Translations under genes and position numbers: made by a program
The notes under the pieces: generated by a model
What the model was told of the DNA's origin: nothing
What the model saw: only the letters and a program-made list of their open reading frames with translations
Databases searched by the model: none
Shown: positions 43,480 through 51,647 of the stretch, one piece after another
How the letters are laid out: the number at the start of each line of letters is the position of its first letter
Numbering within the stretch: position 1 is the stretch's first letter
NCBI RefSeq assembly: GCF_030123105.1
Contig: NZ_CP126095.1
Location: forward strand, 5,952,001 to 6,016,000
Length of the DNA stretch: 64,000 nt
Source: Paenibacillus sp. G2S3
Lineage (GTDB): Bacteria; Bacillota; Bacilli; Paenibacillales; Paenibacillaceae
Direction: 5' to 3'

Positions 43480-44232
43480 CTACGGCAGCTTAATGACCTT
43501 ACCGATTGGAAGCTTCCTCAGCTCACTATCTTTAATGCCATTAAGTTTCTGGATTTCTCCACACCTTTTGCCATCTCCAAGAATTTCTTTAGCGATTTTC
43601 CATAGATTGTCTTTAGATTTCATGATATACGTTTTAGGTTTGGGCTTTTCATTAGCCCGCTTCTGTTCTACCTTCACTTCATCTTTGACAACCTTAACTG
43701 CTACCGCTTGATAGAATACATACTTTTTGAGAGATAAAGAATATTCAATATCCCCTGATGTACCCGCACTGAGCTTCCAAGAGAAACCTTCAATACTCAT
43801 AGCCATGTTCACACCGAAATCAATTTCTATGGATTTATCCTCACTAGTCGATGATTCCTTTAACCATTTCTGAGGGTTGTTTAGCTTCCCATCAGCTTTT
43901 TTCAAGTCATCAGCATAACTCACCCCAGAGAATACAAAACGAATAGGTCTGCGACTCGTCATCCACTTCTTAATCAGCTCCACATATTCAAAAGGTCTCT
44001 TCAACCCGTCCTCTTGCACCAATACGAACGGATACTTTTGTGCCGGAAAAATACTTTCAATTGTAATCTCCGTAAGCTTCGGATAAGCAATCGTATTGAT
44101 TTCACCCAAATCTATAATGGTATAGCTTTTTCCATCCCCGCTCTCTTTGATCTCTAAGGTCTCCGGGTTGACTGGTAGCCGGAATGCTTCCGCCTGATTA
44201 TTAAAACCAAGAAAAATCCCGTACTCTTCCAC
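43480..44232 (-). CDS. xkdP: LysM-containing tail protein (XkdP)
   Basis: The protein of about 250 residues starts at a GTG (44230-44232, VEEYGIFLGFNNQAE) placed one base after the tape-measure stop, with GGGGGTG 10 nt upstream; longer starts would overlap the tape-measure gene without a site. The C-terminus is a single LysM domain (TYIMKSKDNLWKIAKEILGD; LNGIKDSELRKLPIGKVIKL). XkdP-type proteins link the tape measure and hub, with LysM at the tip. Confidence 0.83.
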   Translation of the reverse strand: MEEYGIFLGFNNQAEAFRLPVNPETLEIKESGDGKSYTIIDLGEINTIAYPKLTEITIESIFPAQKYPFVLVQEDGLKRPFEYVELIKKWMTSRRPIRFVFSGVSYADDLKKADGKLNNPQKWLKESSTSEDKSIEIDFGVNMAMSIEGFSWKLSAGTSGDIEYSLSLKKYVFYQAVAVKVVKDEVKVEQKRANEKPKPKTYIMKSKDNLWKIAKEILGDGKRCGEIQKLNGIKDSELRKLPIGKVIKLP

Positions 44233-44233
44233 G

Positions 44234-46267
44234 TTACGTATACACCCCCTGCGCTGTAGAGACAAACTCTTCGTTCAGCTTTTGCCCGATCTTGTTGATA
44301 ATCGTATCAATGTCTCCAGCATTGTTGATATTTCCAGTTGTTACCTGCACCGTCGGCGTCAGCTGCACAAAATTCTGGATCGCCTGAATCTCCGCCAGCT
44401 CCCTCAGCATTTTCAGATCGTCACTGGAGATGTCTACAGTGCCGTTGATGGAATCGAGTTCTTTCACGCGGTTGACGGTGTTTAGATTGCCCGGAACCCC
44501 TGCATTTCGAAAAGAACCTGCAGCTGTAGGCGTATTTAACGCAGGCGTCGTAGGAACTGCTGGAATATCTGGTACGGTTGGCGTTTTCGGAGGCTTTGAC
44601 AAATCCCCTGGATGAGTAGTATTCCACTGATTTAATGTGTTGTTATTACTCGTATTGCCTCCTACATTCAGTTTTTCTTTAAACTTATTGATATCAAAAT
44701 TCTGGATTTTTTCTGCCCCTGAATTAAAAGAAGCTCCAATGTCCATTTGCAAATCCTTTTTGAATTGACTGCTATCAACCTCTTCAATATGAAGATTGAT
44801 CTCCGACTCTATACCAATAAATTTGCCAACAGCTCCAACTACTTTATTTATACTATCTAGCAAAAAGTTCACAGCGCCAATAATACCATTAACAAATCCG
44901 GTCCAAAGATCGATAACAAAGCCCACAAATTCTGCAACGAGCTGTCCCAGTCCCCTGAACATATTCGCCAAAAAGTCCCTCACAGGCTGAAGGGCTGCCA
45001 CAATCCCTAAAAATGCTACTATAAGTGCAACTATAAGCCCTATTACAAGTGCAATTGGATTAGCACTCATCACAGCGTTGAAAATGCCTTGGGCTGCGGT
45101 AGCAATTCCGGTAGCAATTGCTGTAATTCTAGTAGCAATTGCTGATCCATTCATCGCGATTGCTAAGGCAATAACTCCAGCAACAACACCCAAAACAATC
45201 GGCAAAACAACAGGGTTGCTAAGAACACTCCAGAGATACAATGCGCCTTGTACGACCTGCGAGAATACTTGTGCAAGTATCGCCAGTCCAATCGCTATCC
45301 CATCGATAATTGGCTGAAAGCTTCCATCTGAAAATGCCTGGTTAAGAATGCCTAATAGTGGTGACAATGCCGCAAGAGCACCTTCTCCCATACCAGCCAG
45401 AGAGTTGTTATAGTTTCCAAGAAGAGCTTGCCATTGATTAACGGGTGAATCCATCATGGTTTGTAGCGAATCACTCGTCATCCCTGACGTTGTCATAATA
45501 TCTCCCAAAGTACTCAAAAAGGCTTCCATATTGCCCGTTCCGGCCACTAGATCAAGTCCACCCAGATCCTCTTTATCCACCTGAAGCATGGATGCTAAAT
45601 CACTAGAATCCCCCTCAAAAGCAGAAGTAATCGCCGATGAAGTATCACCAATATCTTTACCCTCCGGAGACATCATGCTTAGCCTTGTGGAATAATCCAT
45701 AAGCTTATCTAACTGATCCGTATTTTGAGTTTTAGGATAAAACGACAAGACACTTTCCATGGACTTGTTTACATCCTGCCCGGTATCTAGTGCCCTCTTC
45801 TTGAACTTATCAAACATTGCCACACCAACATCAGCATTTCCGGTTTTCGCTTTAAAAAGATCCTCCCATTTTTGCTGTTCAGCTGCAGGTGCAAGCACCT
45901 TTTCCATAACTCCTTTAACTTTTTCCAGCACACCTTTGGCTTTCCCAAAAGCACCGGTGATTTTTTCCCATGTACCCGCCTGCTGCTCAGCACCTGCTGC
46001 TCCTTGTTCTGCCGCATCGTTCAGTCTCTCCTGAGCCTGTACTGCGCCTCCAATAGAAGCTTGAATCCTGGTATAAGCTGCACTGTAATTGTTAGTGATG
46101 TTGTACACGGGCTTATTGACTATTTTCATACTGATTCGGTTTAAAGTTGCGGAAAAGGAATTTGAAATATTTGCAGAAACCTGAGTTGTAATTTGATTGG
46201 TTATATCATTAATCCATTGATTGGAGACTTGCTGGATTCCAGCTATATTGTTTTGCATACCTGCCAT
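44234..46267 (-). CDS. Tail tape measure protein (XkdO-like)
   Basis: The 677-residue protein has an N-terminal Asn/Ser-rich helical part, a central region with several long hydrophobic helices (VLPIVLGVVAGVIALAIAMN; IALVIGLIVALIVAFLGIVA) and a Gly/Pro/Asn-rich C-terminus. This is the pattern of tape measure proteins, which set tail length and may enter the target membrane. It is only about half the length of PBSX XkdO. By the usual 0.15 nm per residue this predicts a tail near 100 nm. It lies after the frameshifted chaperone pair, as expected. Confidence 0.85.
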   Translation of the reverse strand: MAGMQNNIAGIQQVSNQWINDITNQITTQVSANISNSFSATLNRISMKIVNKPVYNITNNYSAAYTRIQASIGGAVQAQERLNDAAEQGAAGAEQQAGTWEKITGAFGKAKGVLEKVKGVMEKVLAPAAEQQKWEDLFKAKTGNADVGVAMFDKFKKRALDTGQDVNKSMESVLSFYPKTQNTDQLDKLMDYSTRLSMMSPEGKDIGDTSSAITSAFEGDSSDLASMLQVDKEDLGGLDLVAGTGNMEAFLSTLGDIMTTSGMTSDSLQTMMDSPVNQWQALLGNYNNSLAGMGEGALAALSPLLGILNQAFSDGSFQPIIDGIAIGLAILAQVFSQVVQGALYLWSVLSNPVVLPIVLGVVAGVIALAIAMNGSAIATRITAIATGIATAAQGIFNAVMSANPIALVIGLIVALIVAFLGIVAALQPVRDFLANMFRGLGQLVAEFVGFVIDLWTGFVNGIIGAVNFLLDSINKVVGAVGKFIGIESEINLHIEEVDSSQFKKDLQMDIGASFNSGAEKIQNFDINKFKEKLNVGGNTSNNNTLNQWNTTHPGDLSKPPKTPTVPDIPAVPTTPALNTPTAAGSFRNAGVPGNLNTVNRVKELDSINGTVDISSDDLKMLRELAEIQAIQNFVQLTPTVQVTTGNINNAGDIDTIINKIGQKLNEEFVSTAQGVYT

Positions 46268-46278
46268 TCATTCACCCC

Positions 46279-46461
46279 CTATCTCTTCCTCGCCTTACTC
46301 CGTGCCTGATCCCGCTTCTCCTTCTCCACCCGAACAGAAATCATCGCATAGATTGCGGCTCTTTCACGTGAAGACAGCTTCATTAGCTCATGCGGTAAAA
46401 TATGAAGCTCGTGGAGGGCGTAGTAAGCTAAGTTAGCTTCACTGTCGCCCTCGTTGATTAG
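46279..46461 (-). CDS. Tail assembly chaperone extension reached by -1 frameshift
   Basis: A 60-codon frame with no good start of its own continues from the slippery site at the end of the XkdN-like gene. It reads LINEGDSEANLAYYALHELH, then ILPHELMKLSSRERAAIYAM and a basic coiled tail ending KARKR. Ribosomes slipping back one base at 46461-46467 would join it to the 140-residue chaperone to make a protein of about 200 residues. This parallels gpG-gpGT of lambda-like phages, where the fused form recruits the tube protein to the tape measure. An internal ATG is present but has no ribosome site. Confidence 0.8.
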   Translation of the reverse strand, partial: LINEGDSEANLAYYALHELHILPHELMKLSSRERAAIYAMISVRVEKEKRDQARSKARKR

Positions 46462-46880
46462 TTTTTTACTTCATCCACCAGCTCGTTCATATCTGTGCCG
46501 AAGCCATTCAAGGCCTGTACCCGTTCACCCAGCGCAGCGAATTCACCTGGAAGCAGCATTTTACGCAGCAGCGTTTCGGCACCTAGCACACCATAAGAAC
46601 GCTGTAGCTCAGCATTTTTCAGATCTGGATGCACTACACTTGAAGTCATCAACTTAGCCATATAATCATTCGGTTCAATCTCGGAGGTATACACTCCGTT
46701 CTTACCTTTGACCTTACGGGTAGCTGCTTTACGGCATTCCTGATTCTCATCCTCGTTCATACTGCGTAGCTTCCAGGCAACTGCGTTTCCTTCCTTATCC
46801 TTAAAACGCTGCGATACCACAAACTCCTCGGTCGTGTCACATGCTACATTTTGCGCAAAAAACAAACTTAATTCACTCAT
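46458..46880 (-). CDS. xkdN: Tail assembly chaperone (XkdN-like), carries -1 slippery site
   Basis: The 140-residue protein (LSLFFAQNVACDTTEEFVVS; KLRSMNEDENQECRKAATRK; LLRKMLLPGEFAALGERVQA) matches XkdN/Phage_TAC chaperones that coat the tape measure before tube assembly. The last codons read GTA AAA AAC TAA, so the heptamer A AAA AAC (46461-46467) sits directly on the stop codon. A -1 shift there extends the protein by 60 residues (46279-46461). Confidence 0.85.
   Translation of the reverse strand: MSELSLFFAQNVACDTTEEFVVSQRFKDKEGNAVAWKLRSMNEDENQECRKAATRKVKGKNGVYTSEIEPNDYMAKLMTSSVVHPDLKNAELQRSYGVLGAETLLRKMLLPGEFAALGERVQALNGFGTDMNELVDEVKN
46461..46467 (-). promoter_or_regulatory. Programmed -1 frameshift slippery heptamer
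   Basis: On the minus strand AAAAAAC is in the X XXY YYZ register relative to the chaperone frame (GTA AAA AAC TAA). The stop codon follows at once and the -1 frame is open for 60 codons. The location at the end of a tail chaperone gene is the classical one for this event. Confidence 0.85.
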
Positions 46881-46993
46881 TGTCTTCCTCCTAAAATGAT
46901 TTAGTTTCTTCTAGTACTACTGACTAGACAGAGAAGAGACCCGCCGCTCACCTGCACGCCCGGGCCTTACTTGCTCCTATCTAGTTGTCTTTA

Positions 46994-47464
46994 TTAGTTT
47001 CCGGAGCCTGCCGGAGCGCCAAAAGCTTGTACAATCTGCACATCTTCAAACGTAAAGCTAACTTCTTCTTCCAGAGCATCAGATTCTGTATCCAGAGAGG
47101 CCATGATGACACTGTCAAGGTTTACGCCTTTTAAAATAATACGTTGTGCTCCCACGCTGGACGATGGATCTTCATTCGTAACTTCAATATCGAAGTATTG
47201 ATCGACACCTGTATTCATATAATCGAGCATCATCTGGCGGAAACGGCTAGTCATATAAAAAATCGTCATCGAGCCGCTGCCCGACCATCCAGTCGCTTTA
47301 TGCTGAACACCACGGCGGCCTAAGGTCTTCACCTCTGCCTTTGTTTTTTCTACCGTAGCTTCAAGTGTCTTCACATAGAACATCTCTTCAGTTTGCGTGC
47401 CAATCACGGCATACGCACGGCCCTCCTGGCCGGAAATCGTATCGCTAGCTTTTAAAAATGCCAT
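46994..47464 (-). CDS. xkdM: Tail tube protein (XkdM)
   Basis: The 156-residue protein starts MAFLKASDTISGQEGRAYAV and shows the DUF2001/XkdM pattern (VKTLGRRGVQHKATGWSGSG; MTIFYMTSRFRQMMLDYMN; VSFTFEDVQIVQAF). It polymerises into the rigid inner tube of the contractile tail. It follows the sheath gene by one base, in the usual sheath-tube order, and there is a gap of about 110 bp before the chaperone gene. Confidence 0.88.
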   Translation of the reverse strand: MAFLKASDTISGQEGRAYAVIGTQTEEMFYVKTLEATVEKTKAEVKTLGRRGVQHKATGWSGSGSMTIFYMTSRFRQMMLDYMNTGVDQYFDIEVTNEDPSSSVGAQRIILKGVNLDSVIMASLDTESDALEEEVSFTFEDVQIVQAFGAPAGSGN

Positions 47465-47465
47465 C

Positions 47466-48788
47466 TTAAACCACCTTCACTTTCATATATACTTTTTCTA
47501 CGGAATCTACCGGTTTCACAGCCACATCGAGCACAATGCTATCGCTATCGGTACCTGCCACAACGACAACATCGGTCTGCGCATTGAAGCTTTCAATCGC
47601 CCCGATATCCTGCAGATCATTCATATAAGTCGCACATTGTGACCAGAATAGGGCCCGTCCATCTTCATTATTAGCTACCTTACCAATGTAGTAGTTCTCA
47701 AAAATACGCTTTAGATCATTCGCAATTCCATCCAGCACACGCAAGACACGATTCTTAGAGAACGCTTTGCCTTTATCCGGAGAAAATGCCGTAAACGTGT
47801 TAATATCCTGCTCCACCACGGCCCGACCTCCACTGTAAGTAAAGAGCAGTTCACCTTGCAGCAAAGCTGCTGTCGTCTCAGAATGGCTAAGCCGCACATC
47901 AGCGTCAACGGAGTCGTCATATCCCTGATAAGTCAGCGATTGATTCACTGCAGCAGCAGCCGTCGCACCGGCTACCCAAGCCACGGCGTAGATGTTATCA
48001 ATCGTAGTTCCGTCGCTTAGCACTACCCCATTCTTCACGCTGATCACACCTTCATGACCCGCAGTCGCATAGTCCGATAGTACAGCCTGTACTTTCTTCC
48101 CTTCAGTATCCCGCAGTCGTTTTACCCAAGAGCTATACAGCGCCTTAAGCGTACTATCCTGCGATACTAGTCCAACCGTTTGGAACTCAAGCACCTCAAG
48201 AGCAGATAAGAAATCGCTGTGCGCGCCGTTGGTCACTGTACCATTAGCTCCGCCAATAAGCGGCATACCTGCGGTTAGCTTCAAGCCTTCCGCTCCATTT
48301 TTCTGGAATTGAACGTAATCGTTGGCGACTAACTCTTCAGCCGTTCCAACCGTTTGCTTGTTCATTTCGGTTCCATTCAGCAACGTCTTCACATCAAAAA
48401 GAGCATTATTCTCAATATTCTTCTCAATAACAACAGAAAGATCATTCCCGCGTACACCTCCGTATTTAGCAGTTACCTGGAGGCCGCTATTTGTTACCGC
48501 CGCTTTAACTCCTTCATTCAATCGATAGAGCAGCAATGTTCCCGCACGTTTCAGCGCTTCGCGCACTGGTAGTAGTGTCGAATGTTCCAAATCATAACCT
48601 AGCAGCTTATTCACATCGTCCTGCGGGGTAATCTTCATAATCACTCCCGGTTCTCCCCAAGATAGGGCAAGTGCCAAAGCAGTAATCCCGCGTTCTCCCA
48701 TTTTTCCGATGGCACCTTGATTCGATGCTACATTTACGTACACCCCGGGGCGTACCTTGTTTTGAGTTGTCCATGTTCCGCCTGCCAT
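47466..48788 (-). CDS. xkdK: Tail sheath protein (XkdK)
   Basis: The 440-residue protein is a contractile tail sheath subunit: N-terminal GTWTTQNKVRPGVYVNVASN, a middle domain (GVRGNDLSVVIEKNIENNAL), and a C-terminal domain with TFTAFSPDKGKAFSKNRVLR and DVAVKPVDSVEKVYMKVKV. Its presence makes this a contractile (myovirus or R-type) machine. The ATG overlaps the stop of a 59-codon gene (TAATG). Confidence 0.92.
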   Translation of the reverse strand: MAGGTWTTQNKVRPGVYVNVASNQGAIGKMGERGITALALALSWGEPGVIMKITPQDDVNKLLGYDLEHSTLLPVREALKRAGTLLLYRLNEGVKAAVTNSGLQVTAKYGGVRGNDLSVVIEKNIENNALFDVKTLLNGTEMNKQTVGTAEELVANDYVQFQKNGAEGLKLTAGMPLIGGANGTVTNGAHSDFLSALEVLEFQTVGLVSQDSTLKALYSSWVKRLRDTEGKKVQAVLSDYATAGHEGVISVKNGVVLSDGTTIDNIYAVAWVAGATAAAAVNQSLTYQGYDDSVDADVRLSHSETTAALLQGELLFTYSGGRAVVEQDINTFTAFSPDKGKAFSKNRVLRVLDGIANDLKRIFENYYIGKVANNEDGRALFWSQCATYMNDLQDIGAIESFNAQTDVVVVAGTDSDSIVLDVAVKPVDSVEKVYMKVKVV

Positions 48789-48967
48789 TAGTTCAAAACC
48801 TCCTTATTAATAAACAATCCCATAGATTGCTTCGCTTCTTCGATCGTATAACTTTTGTCAACCTGCAAAATAACGTTCAGCACATCCTTTTCCTTAGCCG
48901 TAAAAAGCGATGAATTCACAATCTGCTCTTTACCAAAACGATCTCCATTACTCACCTTTGTGCTCAT
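48788..48967 (-). CDS. Small conserved tail-cluster protein, 59 residues
   Basis: A short frame from ATG 48965-48967 to TAA 48788-48790 reads MSTKVSNGDRFGKEQIVNSS, then LFTAKEKDVLNVILQVDKSY and a helical end KQSMGLFINKEVLN. Its start overlaps the stop of the tail terminator gene and its stop overlaps the sheath ATG, so it is held in a tight translational chain. That coupling and the AGGAGGAGAAAGACTGAA-type site support a real gene. I infer a small accessory of sheath assembly, but no function is known to me. Confidence 0.75.
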   Translation of the reverse strand: MSTKVSNGDRFGKEQIVNSSLFTAKEKDVLNVILQVDKSYTIEEAKQSMGLFINKEVLN

Positions 48968-49377
48968 TTCAGTCTTTCTCCTCCTATCATTTGTCCCATC
49001 TTAATGGGGTCAGGCTTCTCACTTTGCAAATACACCATATAGTCCGTCGTAAAAAGCGGCCCATGGCCCTCTACCCCAGCTTCCCAGGCTTGCCTAGCTA
49101 CACGAAAAGAGCCACCCTCTTGCTCCATCCCTGCCATTGCCTCGCTTAGCTTATCAGCCATTCTCTCAGCTTCCAGCAGACTGCCTTGTTCATAACGGAT
49201 ACCGAAGCGATAGAGCGCCAAATACCTGCCTTCCCGCTGCCGATCCAGAGTCGCTGAGATCAGTCCAGGATAAAAATAAGCCGTCTGAGGTTTCTGCCCC
49301 TCCACATACACAGGCACATCTGGAAAATACCGCTCCAGCGCACTCGTAATGTGATCTCGTAATTGTTGTACCGACAT
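48964..49377 (-). CDS. Tail terminator family protein (XkdJ/YqbJ-like)
   Basis: The protein of about 137 residues begins MSVQQLRDHITSALERYFPD; the ATG overlaps a short upstream frame. It continues VPVYVEGQKPQTAYFYPGLI and ends with the YMVYLQSEKPDPIKMG strand. This is the DUF6838-like tail terminator type found just before sheath genes in PBSX-like clusters. It would cap the head-proximal end of the tail. No head gene precedes it here, which is notable. Confidence 0.75.
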   Translation of the reverse strand: MSVQQLRDHITSALERYFPDVPVYVEGQKPQTAYFYPGLISATLDRQREGRYLALYRFGIRYEQGSLLEAERMADKLSEAMAGMEQEGGSFRVARQAWEAGVEGHGPLFTTDYMVYLQSEKPDPIKMGQMIGGERLK

Positions 49378-49483
49378 CACTCCATTCCTTTCTGAGCTGC
49401 GGCGGTTCGCCGATCTTTGATGGTGTTAACCTTCAATTGCATTAACATTAAGAAGACACCCCCTCTACTAAATTTAAGAATAA

Positions 49484-49516
49484 AAAAGGATACTATCCGA
49501 TGTTGGATAATACCCT
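49484..49516 (-). terminator. Terminator between regulators and tail genes
   Basis: On the minus strand GGGTATTATCC, a 6-nt loop and GGATAGTATCC (with G-T pairs) are followed by six T. It lies directly after a small frame at 49518-49637 and just before the tail operon, so tail gene expression may need readthrough or a promoter within 49450-49484. Confidence 0.7.
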
Positions 49517-49517
49517 T

Positions 49518-49637
49518 CTACAATAGGCTAATGCCAAAAGAATCTTTCACCGCTAGATTTGTTCTCTTCACCACTAGGGTTGAACTATTAGCAGAGCATT
49601 CATGCTCTTGCGGTGTTCTTTTTACTTCATTTGCCAT
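49518..49637 (-). CDS. Possible 39-residue protein between two terminators
   Basis: The frame runs from ATG 49635-49637 to TAG 49518-49520 and reads MANEVKRTPQEHECSANSST followed by LVVKRTNLAVKDSFGISLL. An AGGGGTG motif lies 12 nt before the ATG. It is bounded by terminators on both sides (49744-49782 and 49484-49516), which suggests a separate short transcript. The gene is possible but unproven. A non-coding regulatory RNA is the alternative. Confidence 0.35.
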   Translation of the reverse strand: MANEVKRTPQEHECSANSSTLVVKRTNLAVKDSFGISLL

Positions 49638-49743
49638 GTTATAAATATACACCCCTATTTGCCTTGCAGAGACGGTATACCGACGAGGTTTAAGCTAGCT
49701 TTGGGATGGTATAGAGCGGTTTTTCGGAGTAACATAAAATCAA

Positions 49744-49782
49744 TAAAAAAAGACCGCATCATCCACTCGGACGACACAGTCT
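49744..49782 (-). terminator. Terminator of the arpU-like gene
   Basis: On the minus strand AGACTGTGTCGTCC pairs imperfectly with GGATGATGCGGTCT around a 4-nt loop and is followed by seven T, about 20 bp after the ArpU-like stop. Confidence 0.75.
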
Positions 49783-49802
49783 TAAGTAACCATCTATATT
49801 TC

Positions 49803-50300
49803 TTAATTAATACTAATCTTCTCTTTCTTCACTCTAGGTGCTGTTATTAAGGTATTAAGGGACAGTAGACCAAGATCCGTTAAAGCCAAAGCCATCTTAT
49901 AAAAAGCCTTCGAGCGTATCTTGACGTAAGTATCCTTACTCACCGGTGGATCAAACACATGATTGTAAATCGTATAGTCATACGTTTCATCTCTTTTCAT
50001 ATAACGCTCTCTTACTAATTGTTGTTCCCTCGTATCGAGTCTTTCTACCACAGAGTCTATCGCTGAACAAAAAGCCCTCCTAGCAGCCGGTATATCCACA
50101 TTATAAGATGCTATCGTAGCAGTCTGATCAGTAACAGTATTCGTAGGACCATGAAATCTTTCTGTATACGAATACGTAGTACTGGCTTCCTTAGCCTCAA
50201 ATGTAACGGTCTTAAAAATACGGTATTTCTCCAACATGCTCTCTATAGCGACCTGGGTTCGGCGACGGTCTAACTCTGGTAAAGCAGATAAGTTCATCAT
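49803..50300 (-). CDS. ArpU family late-gene transcriptional regulator
   Basis: The protein of about 165 residues starts MMNLSALPELDRRRTQVAIE, chosen because AGGAG lies 8 nt before this ATG; the frame is open upstream but without a site. The region LDTREQQLVRERYMKRD looks like a sigma-region-4-like helix pair, and the C-terminus is KIRSKAFYKMALALTDLGLL. ArpU-type proteins switch on late genes in Firmicute phages. Here it precedes the tail genes, so it is the likely activator of tail particle production. Confidence 0.75.
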   Translation of the reverse strand: MMNLSALPELDRRRTQVAIESMLEKYRIFKTVTFEAKEASTTYSYTERFHGPTNTVTDQTATIASYNVDIPAARRAFCSAIDSVVERLDTREQQLVRERYMKRDETYDYTIYNHVFDPPVSKDTYVKIRSKAFYKMALALTDLGLLSLNTLITAPRVKKEKISIN

Positions 50301-50499
50301 TTTATGCACTCCTTTAGGTTTTAACAGAATGAGATTAAATTGCAGAAGTTTCCTAAGCAATGTGCTAAAATAAAAAGTGTTCGTATTCTGTTCGTATTTT
50401 TCTATAATATACCACTTCTCTACCAATCTCGTAAAACCCCGTTTTAGCCTGTTTTGGGCGAAAAAGAATAGCTTTCCCTCCATTATCTTGCCTTTTGGC

Positions 50500-50550
50500 A
50501 ATAATATAAGCTTTGTTGTTTACCAATTGGCAAAAATGGCTTATATTATT
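50500..50550. promoter_or_regulatory. Divergent promoter/operator between arpU-like and XRE genes
   Basis: AATAATATAAGC (50500-50511) and GCTTATATTATT (50539-50550) form a perfect 12-bp inverted repeat with a 27-nt spacer. The right arm contains TATATT (50542-50547), 17 nt after TTTACC (50519-50524), giving a plus-strand promoter for the XRE gene. The symmetric left arm could serve the minus strand. TTGGCA occurs next to each arm. It is the natural binding site for the XRE repressor. Confidence 0.6.
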
Positions 50551-50583
50551 ATCATAAGTTTCAGTCTATAAGGAGTGGTTAAG

Positions 50584-51012
50584 ATGAAACAAGAATTTGG
50601 CGATTACATGAAGCAACTTCGCGAATCAAAGGGACTCACTATTAATCAATTGGCTGCAGAAGCAGGGATTAGCGGATCACAGATTTCACGGATTGAAAAT
50701 GGTCTAAGAGGAGTGCCTAAGCCAACTACATTACGCAAAATAGCAGAGGCTACAGGAGTCCCGTACGAGGAGCTAATGGATCAAGCCGGGTATTTACAGG
50801 AACAGTCCCTTCCAAGCGAAGAGGTTGTACCAGAGTGGGCTACGAGCAAGGATAAGCGGGATTTCCGAAAGATGCTAGAGGATGATGGAGAGCTTATGTT
50901 TGATGGGATTCCACTAGACAAGGAAGACAAGCAGAGGATAAAAGATGTACTGACCGGCTTATTCTGGGAAGCCAAACAGATGAACAAAAGAAATAAATCC
51001 AACAACACTTAA
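50584..51012 (+). CDS. XRE family repressor of the tail cluster
   Basis: The 142-residue protein starts at ATG 50584-50586, 8 nt after AAGGAG. The N-terminus is a Cro/C1-type helix-turn-helix (MKQLRESKGLTINQLAAEAG; ISGSQISRIENGLRGVPKP). The C-terminal part is acidic and ends in a Lys/Asn-rich tail. It is divergent from the tail genes and is followed by an ImmA-type peptidase gene. This is the ImmR/ImmA arrangement in which the peptidase cleaves the repressor after DNA damage or a signal. Confidence 0.9.
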   Translation: MKQEFGDYMKQLRESKGLTINQLAAEAGISGSQISRIENGLRGVPKPTTLRKIAEATGVPYEELMDQAGYLQEQSLPSEEVVPEWATSKDKRDFRKMLEDDGELMFDGIPLDKEDKQRIKDVLTGLFWEAKQMNKRNKSNNT

Positions 51013-51043
51013 TAACTACACTAACATGCTGCAGGTGAAGAAT

Positions 51044-51457
51044 ATGGATGAACTGATCAATAATCTGATTAAAAAATATAAAACCAACTGTCCGTTCGAG
51101 CTGGCCTCAGCGCTAGGCATTCACATTCGTTTCATGAACCTTGGGACAGGCACAAAGGGATTATATTACCGAAAACTAAGAAGAAGATTTATCGTCATTC
51201 ATAATGAGTTGCCAGTTGAGTGGCAGCGCTTCGTTTGTGCGCATGAATTAGGACATGATCGCCTTCATAAGGGGATTAACCGTTTCTTTCTGGAGGAAAG
51301 CTCCTACTTCTCTCCTGGGAAGCTTGAACGTCAAGCTAATGTTTTTGCTGTAAAGCTACTATCCACAGGCAGCAATCCTGAGCAAGAAGAGTCATGGAAA
51401 AGTTATTATCTACGGATTGGTATTCCACCAGAAGTTCAATTTCTTTTGGAAGAATGA
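51044..51457 (+). CDS. ImmA/IrrE family metallopeptidase
   Basis: The protein of about 137 residues starts MDELINNLIKKYKTNCPFEL, chosen because AGGTGAAG precedes this ATG. The zinc site is His67-Glu68-x-x-His71 (CAHELGHDRLH), with a likely third ligand in the ERQANVFAVKLL helix. In ICEBs1-type systems ImmA cleaves the XRE repressor ImmR. Directly following the XRE gene by 31 bp, it should act as the antirepressor that triggers the tail cluster. Confidence 0.88.
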   Translation: MDELINNLIKKYKTNCPFELASALGIHIRFMNLGTGTKGLYYRKLRRRFIVIHNELPVEWQRFVCAHELGHDRLHKGINRFFLEESSYFSPGKLERQANVFAVKLLSTGSNPEQEESWKSYYLRIGIPPEVQFLLEE

Positions 51458-51507
51458 TAAAACATACGTTATGTGATTATATGCGTGTTATTAAATCAAT
51501 ACATAAC

Positions 51508-51536
51508 AAAAAAAGCTCTTACCGAAGTAAGAGCTT
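51508..51536 (-). terminator. Terminator of the rRNA-tRNA operon
   Basis: AAGCTCTTAC-CGAA-GTAAGAGCTT forms a 10-bp stem. On the minus strand it is followed by seven T-rich bases (TTTTTTTG). It ends the long rRNA/tRNA transcript and may also stop the immA transcript coming from the other side. Confidence 0.8.
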
Positions 51537-51559
51537 TCTAAGAGCGTTTAAGCTGAGTA

Positions 51560-51633
51560 TCGGGATGACACGATTTGAACATGCGACCCCCTGGTCCCAA
51601 ACCAGGTGCTCTACCAAGCTGAGCTACATCCCG
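51560..51633 (-). tRNA. tRNA-Pro(TGG), copy 2
   Basis: On the minus strand it folds as a full cloverleaf with the CGGGATG acceptor stem and anticodon loop TTTGGGA (anticodon TGG). CCA is not encoded. It is identical to the copy at 51734-51807 and is the last gene of the tRNA array. Confidence 0.93.
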
Positions 51634-51647
51634 TTACTATAAAATTA

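Noticed and set aside
34537..51457. Complete prophage
   Set aside because: No integrase, replication, terminase, portal or capsid gene is present, and no attachment-site repeats were found at the borders.
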